In this document: positions 38,095 through 47,849 of the stretch, one piece after another | Position numbering within the stretch: position 1 is the stretch's first letter | How the letters are laid out: every line of letters starts with the position of its first letter | Source of the DNA: Flavobacterium sp. GSB-24 | GTDB lineage: Bacteria; Bacteroidota; Bacteroidia; Flavobacteriales; Flavobacteriaceae | Assembly: GCF_027924665.1 (NCBI RefSeq) | Contig: NZ_AP027043.1 | Coordinates: 2,108,001-2,172,000 of the forward strand | Length of the DNA: 64,000 nt | Direction of reading: 5' to 3' | Translations under genes and position numbers: made by a program | Notes under the pieces: generated by a model | Told to the model about the DNA's origin: nothing | Database searches by the model: none | The model's input: the letters and a program-made list of their open reading frames with translations, nothing else

Positions 38095-38200
38095 AAAATT
38101 GGGGTTTAAAAAGCAGATGCATAGTGGTTTAACATGGATGTTCTGAGGCTTTACAGAGTTGTAAAGGAAGTGGATGAGGTTCGTTTTGATTTAAGAAAAA
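38095..38200 (-). promoter_or_regulatory. Leader element, copy B, before the 2467-aa operon
   Basis: On the minus strand this segment aligns without gaps over about 100 nt to 49244-49350, the leader before the lysis operon. Both contain TTACAACTCTGTAAAGCC and an upstream AAAACGA. The dyad CTTTACA-N4-TGTAAAG could be an operator or an RNA hairpin. It sits in the 441-bp gap 37886-38326; the rest of that gap shows no gene. Confidence 0.6.
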
Positions 38201-38250
38201 TTAAAAGGAGGAGGAAATTTAAGGAGTAAATTAGAATTGACTTTTAAAAC

Positions 38251-38276
38251 AGCTCAAAGACAAAAATCTTTGAGCT
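38251..38276. terminator. Terminator after the 350-aa fiber gene
   Basis: A 10-bp perfect stem (AGCTCAAAGA with TCTTTGAGCT) and 6-nt loop, followed on the minus strand by GTTTT. It closes the 350-aa gene and lies just before leader copy B. Confidence 0.7.
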
Positions 38277-38326
38277 ATTTTTATAAGCTGCATTTACTAA
38301 GAAATGGAGAACCAATGTGATATTGC

Positions 38327-39379
38327 TTATGATAATATTTCTATGAGTTCAATTAGAATCCATCCAAATGTAGTTTTTCTATAAGTTGCTGGGAAATTTG
38401 GTCGGTCTGGACGAATATTAGTGAAATAAACATAGGTTCCAACTGCTACATCAGGATAAAGATTATCCAATTGAGATGATGTTCTAGGTATAATTTGTAA
38501 AGTGTTATTTATAATATCTGTTGGTAAATCTTCTTTAGTCACAAATAAAGAAGTATCTTTTGTGCTAAGTAATTTGTATCTCTTTCCAGAAATTGTTTCC
38601 CACAATTGACCATTTGAATCTCTTTCTATAGCACCGTTTTGAGGTATACTTGTCAAAGCACCATTAGGAATCACTAACGCAGGTTTTTCAATTGTTCCAG
38701 CACTAAGCTCAAGTGATTTTGCAGTAATATTTCCCTCTTTGCTAATTGTAGAAGTAGTATCGGTTCCGTTACTACCCGCAAAAACTAAACCTGTTCCTGT
38801 TGAAATTGATTTAATATTTGCTCCTGTTCCAGCGTTTGAAATATTAACATTGTCAGTCTTTGTATTACCTGTAATTAAGACAGTTTTATTAGCTGAATTA
38901 GGAGAGTTTACATATAAAGCAATTCCATTACCGTAACAATAGAAATGCCCGGCATAACCAGAATTGGTTTGAGATAAGATAGCTTTTCCTTTTGTGTTGT
39001 CGCAAAACAAACTTGTCCCTAAATTTGAAGATAAAGCAATGTTTTTTGAATCGTTATTGTCAGAAGTATTATTAATTACAATTCCTGCATTTTGTGGATA
39101 AGAAGTATTTGTTGCAGTTTTTACACCCGAAAATGTCTGATTTCCAGATAATTTCATGTTGTTACTATCTGCTTGCTCTACCAAATCTTTTAATACTTTT
39201 CCTTGTCTTGCATCTAATGCTTTTCCTTCGGTTGTACAATCTAAAGCATTATAATTTTCTGTTTGGAGATTGTTTAGATCGCTAAACTCTAATTCACCTT
39301 TTTCATTGGTTTTTAAAATTTTGTTACGCTGATTTGTTTCTAAATCTGCCACTCTGATTCTGTTGTGATTTGTACTCAT
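38327..39379 (-). CDS. Fiber-like protein with the shared adaptor (350 aa)
   Basis: The adaptor is at residues 1-37 (TNHNRIRVADLETNQRNKIL, GELEFSDL). It is followed by GKALDARQGKVLKDLV, an LSGNQTFSGVKTATN fiber motif, repeats of small polar beta turns, and a C-terminal domain ending YPDVAVGTYVYFTNIRPDRP and GWILIELIEIL. It also has a WETISGKRYKLL tip-like phrase. Monocistronic by position, with its own terminator. No signal peptide. I read it as an exchangeable receptor-binding protein. Confidence 0.75.
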   Translation of the reverse strand: MSTNHNRIRVADLETNQRNKILKTNEKGELEFSDLNNLQTENYNALDCTTEGKALDARQGKVLKDLVEQADSNNMKLSGNQTFSGVKTATNTSYPQNAGIVINNTSDNNDSKNIALSSNLGTSLFCDNTKGKAILSQTNSGYAGHFYCYGNGIALYVNSPNSANKTVLITGNTKTDNVNISNAGTGANIKSISTGTGLVFAGSNGTDTTSTISKEGNITAKSLELSAGTIEKPALVIPNGALTSIPQNGAIERDSNGQLWETISGKRYKLLSTKDTSLFVTKEDLPTDIINNTLQIIPRTSSQLDNLYPDVAVGTYVYFTNIRPDRPNFPATYRKTTFGWILIELIEILS

Positions 39380-39651
39380 TTTTAATTAATTATTTACGGG
39401 TTTTAAAAATTACAGGCTTGTATTCAGTTATTTTAGGGGTAACCGTAATTAATTCAAGCTGAAGTATACCTCAAAAAGACTTTTTGATAATCTTGTATGA
39501 TGTGCAATGCAACTTGAAAAATTATTGTTTAAAAATTGTGTTAGTGGCGTCACAATAGATTTTTGTTTTACAGTCTTGTAAAAAACAAGTATGTAAGGTG
39601 TAAGGATGACTTTTAGAAAAGCGAATAATTAGGTTGGAGTGGTTTTGTACG

Positions 39652-41412
39652 TTACGGTTTTTGAAAAATGGTACGATTTCCTGCTATTTTATAAAAAGCT
39701 TTTGAGGGAAGATTTGAATCTGCATCAGCGTCTGAATCATTTGCATAGCTTGGAGGTGTGAGATAAACAAAATTGCCGTTCTCATCAAGGTAAACTCGCA
39801 TTTTCTCAACTTGCATATCAGTTCCTGACACAGTTTTTTGTCCTGTGTAAAATTCTACACGGCTTTTTCCGGTTCCTTTTCCTGTACCAGATTTTATTTT
39901 TTGTGTACCTCCATTGAGATTTGGTATACCTGTTTGATTAATGGCTAGATAAAATACATCTGAAGACTCAACTGTTGCATATATATTCCCATTCACATGA
40001 GTATCTACACTTGTCCATGCTCTTGGAGTCTGACCAGTAGGAAGAAAATTTCCTGTTCCCGCTGTTTGTTTATAAATATCACCATTATAAACACTAGCAA
40101 AAACATCTCCACTGGGTAAACCAGTAATGCCTGTCCATCCTCGGGAAGTTTGACCAGTAGGAAGAAAATTTCCTGTTCCCGCTGTTTGTTTATAAATATC
40201 GCCTCCTGATACTGTAGCATATACATCACCATTAGGCATACATTTAATACTTGTCCATGCTCTTGGGGTTTGCCCTAAAGAATTAAATGCACCAGTTTGG
40301 TTTGTCTGCATGAAAATACTTCCCCCCATTATTGCAAGGTATACGTTACCATTAGAATGACAGCTTATAAATGCAAGTGTATTTGTATTATCAAATGAAT
40401 ATTCTAAATTGGCAGCCCCAGTAATATTCGCTTTTGAGACTACATTACCATTTCCTCCACTCCAAACAGTATTGACAACATATAGCTTATTAGTTGGAGA
40501 TATTGAAAATGAACATTTATTAGAATTGCCAAAATTAAATAAAGGCGTAAAAATTCCAGTTCCAGCTATTTGTTCATATATAGCATTATAATTATCCAAG
40601 ACATAAGTATTACCTAGTGTTGATGTAGCTACTTGTTTAAAATAGGATGTTATTCCTGTATTTAATGAAAAAAATGATGTAGGTGCATAATTGATGGTTC
40701 TACCTGCACTCAATATTAAATCCCGACCTATGGTTGTATTATTAGATTCTTCGATCCCAATTTCCCTATCGTTTTGATTACCAAATGTTAAGTCTTTTGT
40801 AGGAGTGTTAATTGTACTAATACCTACAAAACTACCATCATCCAAAATTCTACTGTTTCCAACAATTGTAGAGCCTACATATTTAGCAATTCGGTTAGTT
40901 GTCCCTGCATTGATTACACTAGTAATATCGGAAGTCATTGCAACAGTTCCGTTTTTATCAGGGAAAGTCCAGGTTCTTGATGCTGTAGCAGTGCTTGCAA
41001 TAAATGATGTAAAAGTGTTCGCTGCGTTTCGTAAACCTAACATTAAGTTCAGGAAAGTTTTTACTCCAGAAACCGTTTGAGCTGTAGTGGTGTCCATGTC
41101 TGGTGTTGCAATATTACCACTTCCAAATATTGAATTTCCTCCTACCGTTTTAAATAGAGATTTAAAGTTTGCCCATGTCATCATTCGGGCTAGAGAACCA
41201 ATTAGAAAGGGCATTTTGTCTGTGTCAGCGATTGTGTTGACAGTTTGTAATGAGTTTTGGAATGCGCCGAAATTTGCATCATCAAGTTTTGGCTGAAAAT
41301 TATTTTCTACATCGCTAAATTCCAATTCACCATTTTGGTTGGTTTTTAAAATTTTGTTTGGGTCATTTGTTTCTAAATCAACGACTTTAATTCTGTTATG
41401 ATTTGTACTCAT
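39652..41412 (-). CDS. Fiber-like protein with the shared adaptor and 40-residue propeller-like repeats (586 aa)
   Basis: The adaptor is at residues 1-37 (TNHNRIKVVDLETNDPNKIL, GELEFSDV), then TTTAQTVSGVKTFLNL, a stalk, and a tip region with four or more repeats of about 40 residues (GDIYKQTAGTGNFLPTGQ, then RGWTGITGLPSGDVFASVYN) that resemble small beta-propeller blades. The C-terminus is PSKAFYKIAGNRTIFQKP. No signal peptide. It is flanked by a 272-bp gap downstream and a 376-bp gap upstream, so it is probably its own transcription unit. Confidence 0.75.
   Translation of the reverse strand: MSTNHNRIKVVDLETNDPNKILKTNQNGELEFSDVENNFQPKLDDANFGAFQNSLQTVNTIADTDKMPFLIGSLARMMTWANFKSLFKTVGGNSIFGSGNIATPDMDTTTAQTVSGVKTFLNLMLGLRNAANTFTSFIASTATASRTWTFPDKNGTVAMTSDITSVINAGTTNRIAKYVGSTIVGNSRILDDGSFVGISTINTPTKDLTFGNQNDREIGIEESNNTTIGRDLILSAGRTINYAPTSFFSLNTGITSYFKQVATSTLGNTYVLDNYNAIYEQIAGTGIFTPLFNFGNSNKCSFSISPTNKLYVVNTVWSGGNGNVVSKANITGAANLEYSFDNTNTLAFISCHSNGNVYLAIMGGSIFMQTNQTGAFNSLGQTPRAWTSIKCMPNGDVYATVSGGDIYKQTAGTGNFLPTGQTSRGWTGITGLPSGDVFASVYNGDIYKQTAGTGNFLPTGQTPRAWTSVDTHVNGNIYATVESSDVFYLAINQTGIPNLNGGTQKIKSGTGKGTGKSRVEFYTGQKTVSGTDMQVEKMRVYLDENGNFVYLTPPSYANDSDADADSNLPSKAFYKIAGNRTIFQKP
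39980..40345. repeat. 120-bp repeats in the 586-aa fiber gene
   Basis: The 40-residue blades are encoded by 120-bp units. The stretch TTTGTTTATAAATATC and its 50-bp upstream context recur at about 40030-40080 and 40150-40200 with almost no changes; the outer units are more diverged. Confidence 0.8.
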
Positions 41413-41605
41413 TTTTAATTAATTCTTTATGGGGTTAAAATCATTGGTAGTATTTGTTGTATGTGGTTGCAAAACAAAAAAATATTGTTTTGATGTGACT
41501 TTAAATAAAGACAATAGAAGAGTAGGGAAACCTATAGTTTTAAGTTTCCAAATTGGTTTTTAAAATGTAATTTTTGGGTTTTCTTAGAAGATCTTTAATT
41601 TTAAA

Positions 41606-41643
41606 AACAACTCAAAGATTCTTGTCTTTGAGTTGTTTTTTTA
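41606..41643. terminator. Bidirectional terminator after the 730/1054/224-aa operon
   Basis: A 13-bp perfect stem (AACAACTCAAAGA with TCTTTGAGTTGTT), a 6-nt loop and T-runs on both strands. It shares the CTCAAAGA-loop-TCTTTGAG core with the terminator at 38251. It lies in the 376-bp gap 41413-41788, which holds no gene. Confidence 0.85.
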
Positions 41644-41740
41644 TTTAGTAAATAGCAACAAAACTTATAAAGTAAGTTCCAGTTTTATTTCCAAACTTGT
41701 ATTTTCTGCTCATTTATTATTTTTGAGCTAATATAAGAAA

Positions 41741-41786
41741 TACGTTACGTTCACGAGCAGGACGCTCGCGCCAGCGGAGTGCGGAT
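41741..41786. repeat. GC-rich palindromic insert just after the 224-aa gene
   Basis: A short GC-rich patch in AT-rich surroundings contains CGAGC-N5-GCTCG (41754-41768) and then GCGCCAGCGGAGTGCGGA. The composition break suggests an inserted repetitive element; similar GC-rich palindromes occur between genes in other Bacteroidota (from memory). Confidence 0.5.
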
Positions 41787-41788
41787 AC

Positions 41789-42463
41789 CTAAAAATTAGG
41801 AATTGGTAATAACTCGTCTGTGAGGAAATAATTCATTTGTTCATTAGTTAGATTACAAATTTGTCTGCATGTTTCAAGATCTAATGGAGCTGGCTGATTA
41901 GGAAAAAAATATTCTTTATCATAAGTGCTTTGTGAATTCAAAAGAATTTCAATTAAATTTCCAATCTCATCGTATTTTGCTCTAAAAACCTTAAAATCTT
42001 TATCCAGAATAGTACCATCTTCTAAATTTGGTAAACAATAGTTATTGTAAATATCTTCACTATAGAAATACTTAACAGAACCGTCATGTAAAGGTTGATT
42101 GTTGATAATATCAATTTGATTGTATGCAATTATTCTTCCTTTACTATCTCTTATCAGGCTGTTTTTTAATTCTAGAATCCCATCTTCAATATAATCTTCA
42201 TTTTCTATAGTATAATTGCCTGAATTTTGTCTAGTTCTAATTCTAAAAACATTTGTATTAGGATATTCTTTAGATAAATTTTCTAAAACATTACTTTCAT
42301 TGTTGTCTTTGTAATAAGTTACATGAAAATTTCCATTTGCATATTTGTTTTCAATTTTTTTTACTACATTATTGTCATGAAATTCTTTTTTATAGCCATT
42401 CATTTTTAGAGCTTGAATTTCTGAAATAGATTCGTTAAAAAAATTCTTATATAATACTACCAT
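41789..42463 (-). CDS. Unknown 224-aa protein, possible partner of the 1054-aa protein
   Basis: I do not recognise this protein. It is acidic, soluble and has no signal peptide or TM helix. Strand-rich segments with repeated phrases such as ENKYANGNFHVTYYKDNNES, IIAYNQIDIINNQP and FKVFRAKYDEIGNLIEIL resemble the RHS/YD-like or MORN-like turn patterns of immunity and accessory proteins, but weakly. It starts 2 bp after the 1054-aa gene, so the two are tightly co-expressed. That spacing and size would suit an immunity protein or dedicated chaperone; this is inference. Confidence 0.6.
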   Translation of the reverse strand: MVVLYKNFFNESISEIQALKMNGYKKEFHDNNVVKKIENKYANGNFHVTYYKDNNESNVLENLSKEYPNTNVFRIRTRQNSGNYTIENEDYIEDGILELKNSLIRDSKGRIIAYNQIDIINNQPLHDGSVKYFYSEDIYNNYCLPNLEDGTILDKDFKVFRAKYDEIGNLIEILLNSQSTYDKEYFFPNQPAPLDLETCRQICNLTNEQMNYFLTDELLPIPNF

Positions 42464-42465
42464 AA

Positions 42466-45400
42466 TTATTTTGTTTTTATTGTTAAATCCGGTTGTAGTC
42501 TTCTATCTGTTTTAGTGATGTCAAATACATTAAAATCTGTGGATTTTGGTGTATTTGGTTTGTTCGCCATATTAGAAATATCTTCTGCTAATGTATAAAT
42601 ATTTCCTTCACTATCTATTCTTAGAAGAGCGAAAGCGTTTATTTGATCTTTTGTATTTGAATGATAAAGTGCTTTCTCAATTTCTTCAAGATCATTAAAT
42701 CTTCTTCTTTTATTTAATTGCTTAATTATAATCGCTCTGTTTTTTTCAAACAATTCAATGTTTTTTGCAGTTAAATTCCGTATATGTAATCTTCTAATAT
42801 ATCCAGAAATATCCATATCAGGAGGATTCACCTTATATAAAGCAGAACCAGAAATTTGATATTCATCTAAATAATTTAGAAGTTTTACATTTCCACCATA
42901 ATAATATTTACCCAATATGCTTAAAAATTCTGTTTTGAAATCATTAAAGTGTTTTGAATCATTTAATAAGCTAAAACAAAAAGGCACTTTTTCTCTTTCT
43001 GTAAGGAATGTTTTGTAAAACCTCATTTGTTCAATAACTTCAGCTTTAGTTTTCTGTTTAACAGTTCTAAAACTTTTAAGGATGAAATGTTCAGTTACAT
43101 CATTTGTGTTTTTAAAACGAATATCTGTTAGTTCATCTATTTCTAAAGATTTACCAAAATCAATCATTTCTTGTAACTCGGCTTCTGTATGCAAGTACAC
43201 ATCTCCTCCTGTTACTCTTTTCCAAAGCTTATTAGGTGTATCTTCTACGTATTTATATAACGAGAACCTTGGTAATTTTCCAAAAGCAGCTGGCTCGTTT
43301 AAAGGAGTGTTTTCTAAAATAATAGCTGATTCACGATAAAGTTTATTTTGTGCAAGTAATAAGGTATTTTTTAATTTTCTATAAAGAGCTATTGCAATTA
43401 GGTCAATTGGTAAAGAATTTAATCTTCCTAATGATAAAATTCTAGTAGAAACTTCATCGATTATTTCTGGAGATGCGTTTGAACCTAATTGTTGTAATTT
43501 TGATTTTAAATTAGCAATTGTTTCAGAATCATTTGCACCTTCACCAGCAATTTTGAGTAATTTAGCAGCTTCTCTTTTTGCAATTAAAGATGCAATTCCA
43601 GTACCAACATTAGTAGTGAGACATGCCAATTGGAAAACTGCAATAAACGTTTTCATTCCTTGACAGAAAGAATCATTTTCACTACACTCCACGAAGTTGG
43701 CAAAAAAGCCTAGGACTCCAGCAGTAAATTCAACTCCTCCAACAACAATCTTTAAACCTTCTAATGATTTTAATGCGACTTCACCTGCTTTTAATCCAGA
43801 TGCCCCCCACTTGAGATGCTTTAGTTTTGCTAAATTTCCAATACCTGTAAAAGTTGTTGCTACATCCACAACATATCCTAAAATAGATTCGGCATCACTA
43901 CTGTCTCCGTCTTTGTCAATAAATGACAAAACAAAAAGAGGGATGAAAGAATTTATATTTTGGCCATTAATTGAAATATTTTGGCCATTTACAGTAGATA
44001 AAGCAGACCTAGTTTCAATATCTGTGCTTAATAAAGTAACAGGTTGAAAAAGATCATAAATTCCATATTGAACTTCATTTTGCTCTACAAGAGTGATATT
44101 TTCATCACTACGTGATGATATTACTGGTAAGGATTGGTAAGCAATTATCTTATTGCCATCAATACTAAAATTAAAATTATCAAAATATATACCTATAATT
44201 TTTGAAGATTGATATGGCATCAAAATAGGAGAAGCATTAGGTCTTGAAATTTTATACTCTTTTATTTCTTGTGATGAATTACTCCAATAAACAGGGTCGT
44301 AAGCAACATAATGGGTGTAATTAAATAAAGATTGGTTTGTGTTTTCTGGTGCAAAGCTTGCAATTGAATTAGAACTTCTAAAATCAATTGTTGCATTTTT
44401 TAATTTATCATTGTTGTCGTAGGGATTATATTTACTAAATTGCCATAGCATGTATATTGCCATAACAAATTGTCCCTTTGTTGTAGTTGGTTGATATTCT
44501 GTGCCTAAGACCCAATTTGATAACCCTAGTAAGCCTTGTTTCATATTGGTGCTTGTACTCATACTGTTATATAGCACTTCATAGAATGTTGTTTCTTTTT
44601 CGGTTCCTGTTTCGTATGGGTATAGAAAAAAACTTAAAAATTGATCTATTTCCTTGATGTTAGATTGGTTAAAGGAATATACTATATTTATAACTAGCTC
44701 TTCTTCTTTTATTCTTTCAAGATTATTACTTAACTTATTTTTTATTAAATAATGCAATATCTTCCATTTCTCATTGACTGGTAATCCTGACAATGATTGT
44801 GAGCTAAGTCCCATTGCTAACCAATAAAGTTTCTCTGTTCCAGAAGATTCTAATATTTTTAATTGATTTGAGTATGCAACTTTATAATAATCGGTTATAT
44901 TTTGATTGAATTCTGCCAAAGTTTCCAAACTTGGATTTATAAGAATTTCATCAGATAGCCATTCGATAATTTGGTTATTTATATAAGAAATTAGATCGTT
45001 ATTTTGAGCGAATAATGGGAAAATCTCACGCTCAATTTTGTTAATCATTATAGCAATTTTAGTAATTAAAAAAGCTGCAGAATCTTTTTCTTTAGTTACG
45101 TTAAAAGCATTAGCTATATAAATTCTTTTATTATAGAATTGCTTAGAAGTTATAGTTGCTTTATCAAAATTAATTATAACCGGCTCTTTATCATTGGGAG
45201 TAATGATATTCTGATTACTATCTAAAACAGGAATATTTCTTTTATAAATAATATTAAATTTTTCTAATTTATAAAAAAAGTTATATGGTGCTTCAATATG
45301 TAAACGAAATACTTCAATTTCATCGCCATCTTTAGCAAAAATTATATCAGCATCTTTTAAAACAGACTCATTTAGTTTTTCAATTGTTATAATATTTGCA

Positions 45401-45630
45401 ATATATTTTAAAAACTGACTTTCTAAGTAATATCCTGCTGAGATTGGTTTGTCATAACCATTTAAATCTCGAAGATTAAATTTATCTTTATTAACATGTT
45501 TATAAATTTTGTCTGGTTTTCCAATTGCAAATTGATCAACAAAACCTTGTAGATCAATTTTTAAAGAACCAGGAACGAAAGAGGATTTTCTAACAACTTT
45601 TCCTGTTTTTAATATTACGGCATTTTCCAT
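42466..45630 (-). CDS. Giant protein (1054 aa) with a toxin-like layout, function unknown
   Basis: Three parts are visible. Residues 1-550 are a mixed alpha/beta region with no recognisable family. About 570-690 is a glycine- and alanine-rich hydrophobic segment (VDVATTFTGIGNLAKLKHLK, IVVGGVEFTAGVLGFFANFV, FIAVFQLACLTTNVGTGIAS) like the pre-toxin or membrane-insertion parts of large effectors. The C-terminal 250 residues are soluble and include G928-S929-x8-D938-M-D940 (SGSALYKVNPPDMDIS), a pattern like the GS...DxD signature of nucleotidyltransferases. No signal peptide. It follows the 730-aa gene by 1 bp and precedes the 224-aa gene by 2 bp. A polymorphic-toxin-like effector is possible but unproven. 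Confidence 0.65.
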   Translation of the reverse strand: MENAVILKTGKVVRKSSFVPGSLKIDLQGFVDQFAIGKPDKIYKHVNKDKFNLRDLNGYDKPISAGYYLESQFLKYIANIITIEKLNESVLKDADIIFAKDGDEIEVFRLHIEAPYNFFYKLEKFNIIYKRNIPVLDSNQNIITPNDKEPVIINFDKATITSKQFYNKRIYIANAFNVTKEKDSAAFLITKIAIMINKIEREIFPLFAQNNDLISYINNQIIEWLSDEILINPSLETLAEFNQNITDYYKVAYSNQLKILESSGTEKLYWLAMGLSSQSLSGLPVNEKWKILHYLIKNKLSNNLERIKEEELVINIVYSFNQSNIKEIDQFLSFFLYPYETGTEKETTFYEVLYNSMSTSTNMKQGLLGLSNWVLGTEYQPTTTKGQFVMAIYMLWQFSKYNPYDNNDKLKNATIDFRSSNSIASFAPENTNQSLFNYTHYVAYDPVYWSNSSQEIKEYKISRPNASPILMPYQSSKIIGIYFDNFNFSIDGNKIIAYQSLPVISSRSDENITLVEQNEVQYGIYDLFQPVTLLSTDIETRSALSTVNGQNISINGQNINSFIPLFVLSFIDKDGDSSDAESILGYVVDVATTFTGIGNLAKLKHLKWGASGLKAGEVALKSLEGLKIVVGGVEFTAGVLGFFANFVECSENDSFCQGMKTFIAVFQLACLTTNVGTGIASLIAKREAAKLLKIAGEGANDSETIANLKSKLQQLGSNASPEIIDEVSTRILSLGRLNSLPIDLIAIALYRKLKNTLLLAQNKLYRESAIILENTPLNEPAAFGKLPRFSLYKYVEDTPNKLWKRVTGGDVYLHTEAELQEMIDFGKSLEIDELTDIRFKNTNDVTEHFILKSFRTVKQKTKAEVIEQMRFYKTFLTEREKVPFCFSLLNDSKHFNDFKTEFLSILGKYYYGGNVKLLNYLDEYQISGSALYKVNPPDMDISGYIRRLHIRNLTAKNIELFEKNRAIIIKQLNKRRRFNDLEEIEKALYHSNTKDQINAFALLRIDSEGNIYTLAEDISNMANKPNTPKSTDFNVFDITKTDRRLQPDLTIKTK

Positions 45631-45631
45631 C

Positions 45632-47824
45632 TTATTCCGTTTCTAAGTTTACGTTTAAATCTAATTTCAATTTTGACAATTCTAAATCTGGCATGTACTC
45701 ACTATATCCTTTACTAAAATGGTAAGTCCGATCAAGTGAATAAACAAAAACAGAATTACCAGGTTCTTCCAATTTATTATTACCATCCTCATCTTCAGTC
45801 ACAATGGCAACTTTATATTTCTGATATTTGATATTTTCAGGAGAAAGCAACTCACTTCCACCTTCAAAAAGATCCATTAAAAACAAGCGAGGATTCTTTT
45901 TGCCTTCGGTAATTAGAGCTTTTATTGCTTCATTTTCATCTTTAGTTAGTCCCAGAATAATTTTGTTAGGAGTAGCGCCATCCAAAGTTTTTAGTTCTAG
46001 TCCCGTAATAGTTTCAGTACTATCTGTAAACATTTTCAAATTGTAATAGTATGGATCGGGTAGTTGGTAGGTTTTGCTTTTGCCAACAGCACCACCAGCT
46101 GAAGAAGATGTATAAGTTGTTGAAGCTGTGCTTCCGGTTGCAGAAACAGCATTGTTCATAACATCTACTGCCTCTGTTATGTAAGTAACACGATCAACAG
46201 TAGGATTTTCTTCAATTCCAGTTTCAATGGCATCATTTACAGTAAGAGTCTGTACAATCGAAATTCCCTGCTGTTTTTTATCATAAAACTCATTGATAAG
46301 ATTGAGCTTTTCAGAAGTCATTCTGGAATAGCTTTTATCGCTACCTAAATTCAATAAAGGGCTAGCTTTTATTAAATTAAAAACATTGTCAAAAAAGTTT
46401 GCCTTTCGATATGTAATTATAGGAGCCCCTTCTTCATCTGGTACTACTTGCGGATCAGTATACAAATTCACTTTTCCTTGATAAAGTAAAATACTAAGAG
46501 AGGCAATATTTTCACCAGCTAGAGCAGGAGTTGTCAATTGAATGGTTGAGGTGAAATCTGCGTAATTGCCTTCTTCATCAGGAGGTAATCTTAATCCGTC
46601 AGCATTGATAAAAGTGTCTTTTTGAGCGTTGACTACATTGGCAATCTGTCCGTAACAAGCGGTGTTGTTATTGTTATCTGTTGGAAATTGCAGGTATAAA
46701 TTGTTTGTTGTAACTGTATTTGCCTGTTCTTGAGTATTAACTAAAACTGGCCAGCCTAATTTGCCATACGTTACGGCTGCCATAGGAACTTCTTTAGTTA
46801 CAGGATTTTCTAATAATCCTGTTTTTAGGTTTTCTAGACCTTCACCAATTTTATAGTTTCCGTAAAAATCATAGCTGCGCGTACGATCACTTTGAATGTA
46901 GATGTACCAATTGTTTTTGGTTGCAAACTTGTTAATGACATCGCTGTAAATGGCATTTCCTGTTTTCTTTGTTTTGGTTCCAGAAGTATCTACTGTTACA
47001 GTGCCATCGGCTGTATGTAAACCATAAAAAGCAGCAATATCAATAAATTGAGTACTTTGCTCGCGCTGAAGTTTTTTCGCAAAATCGGTAGAACCGTTTG
47101 TTACAATTTCTGCAAAAGGTTTACGTGCGTATTCCAAATCGAAATTAAACTCAGAATTGTCGAAATCATGTTTGTAATCGCCATAATTTAAGACGACATC
47201 AATTCCGCATTCGCCTTCAGCAAAATTACCTAACGTTTTACCACTATCGATTAGTGGAAGTTCGAATGGATGCTGTTCTTCTTGAGTATTATTTTTCGTT
47301 TCAAATTTCGATTCTTTAAAAAAGAAATCGGATAATGGAGTTGATAATAGTAGAGCAAGATCATTTTGATCGAGATCGGTTGGAGGTTCCTCATAACCAA
47401 TAAACTCAGCTTTAAAAGAAGGTTTTTCAATTGAAGCATTTCCATCATAGAATGCTTTAAAATTGATATTGATATTATCAATTAAATCTGAAACTGCTCC
47501 ATCATTACTAATAACTAATGGCTGATTACCAGAAGTGAAAAAATCACTTTTTCTCAAACCTCTATAAACAAAGTATTTAATGTTTAATCCAGGAAATGGT
47601 TGTTTGTAGGGGCGGAGAATAAGATTTACTTTTTCATTATTGCCACTTTGAGGCTGAACTAAAACAACTCCTTTACAGATTGAAAAGGCTTTTTTGGGTT
47701 CATTGCCAATGGTAAATCGAGAAGTCAGGTTGAAAACAGTTTCAGACTTGGGCCCAAAGCCTTGAGCCTCCTGTTGCTGAGGAAAACCTCCTGACTCTAT
47801 AAAAAAATGAGATTGTGCGGACAT
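45632..47824 (-). CDS. Unknown 730-aa protein, first large gene after the lysis cassette
   Basis: I do not recognise this family. It has no signal peptide or TM segment and starts MSAQSHFFIESGGFPQQQEA. The sequence is beta-rich with Gly/Pro/Asn turns (FNLTSRFTIGNEPKKAFSIC, KGVVLVQPQSGNNEKVNLIL) and a central section mentioning regular short strands. The C-terminal part (KYQKYKVAIVTEDEDGNN, FVYSLDRTYHFSKGYSEYMP) looks like an interaction domain. It starts 25 bp after the spanin-like gene and ends 1 bp before the 1054-aa gene, so lysis and giant genes share a transcript. It could be a structural or carrier subunit. Confidence 0.65.
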   Translation of the reverse strand: MSAQSHFFIESGGFPQQQEAQGFGPKSETVFNLTSRFTIGNEPKKAFSICKGVVLVQPQSGNNEKVNLILRPYKQPFPGLNIKYFVYRGLRKSDFFTSGNQPLVISNDGAVSDLIDNININFKAFYDGNASIEKPSFKAEFIGYEEPPTDLDQNDLALLLSTPLSDFFFKESKFETKNNTQEEQHPFELPLIDSGKTLGNFAEGECGIDVVLNYGDYKHDFDNSEFNFDLEYARKPFAEIVTNGSTDFAKKLQREQSTQFIDIAAFYGLHTADGTVTVDTSGTKTKKTGNAIYSDVINKFATKNNWYIYIQSDRTRSYDFYGNYKIGEGLENLKTGLLENPVTKEVPMAAVTYGKLGWPVLVNTQEQANTVTTNNLYLQFPTDNNNNTACYGQIANVVNAQKDTFINADGLRLPPDEEGNYADFTSTIQLTTPALAGENIASLSILLYQGKVNLYTDPQVVPDEEGAPIITYRKANFFDNVFNLIKASPLLNLGSDKSYSRMTSEKLNLINEFYDKKQQGISIVQTLTVNDAIETGIEENPTVDRVTYITEAVDVMNNAVSATGSTASTTYTSSSAGGAVGKSKTYQLPDPYYYNLKMFTDSTETITGLELKTLDGATPNKIILGLTKDENEAIKALITEGKKNPRLFLMDLFEGGSELLSPENIKYQKYKVAIVTEDEDGNNKLEEPGNSVFVYSLDRTYHFSKGYSEYMPDLELSKLKLDLNVNLETE

Positions 47825-47849
47825 ATTTTGCGTATAGTTTTAAAAGTTT

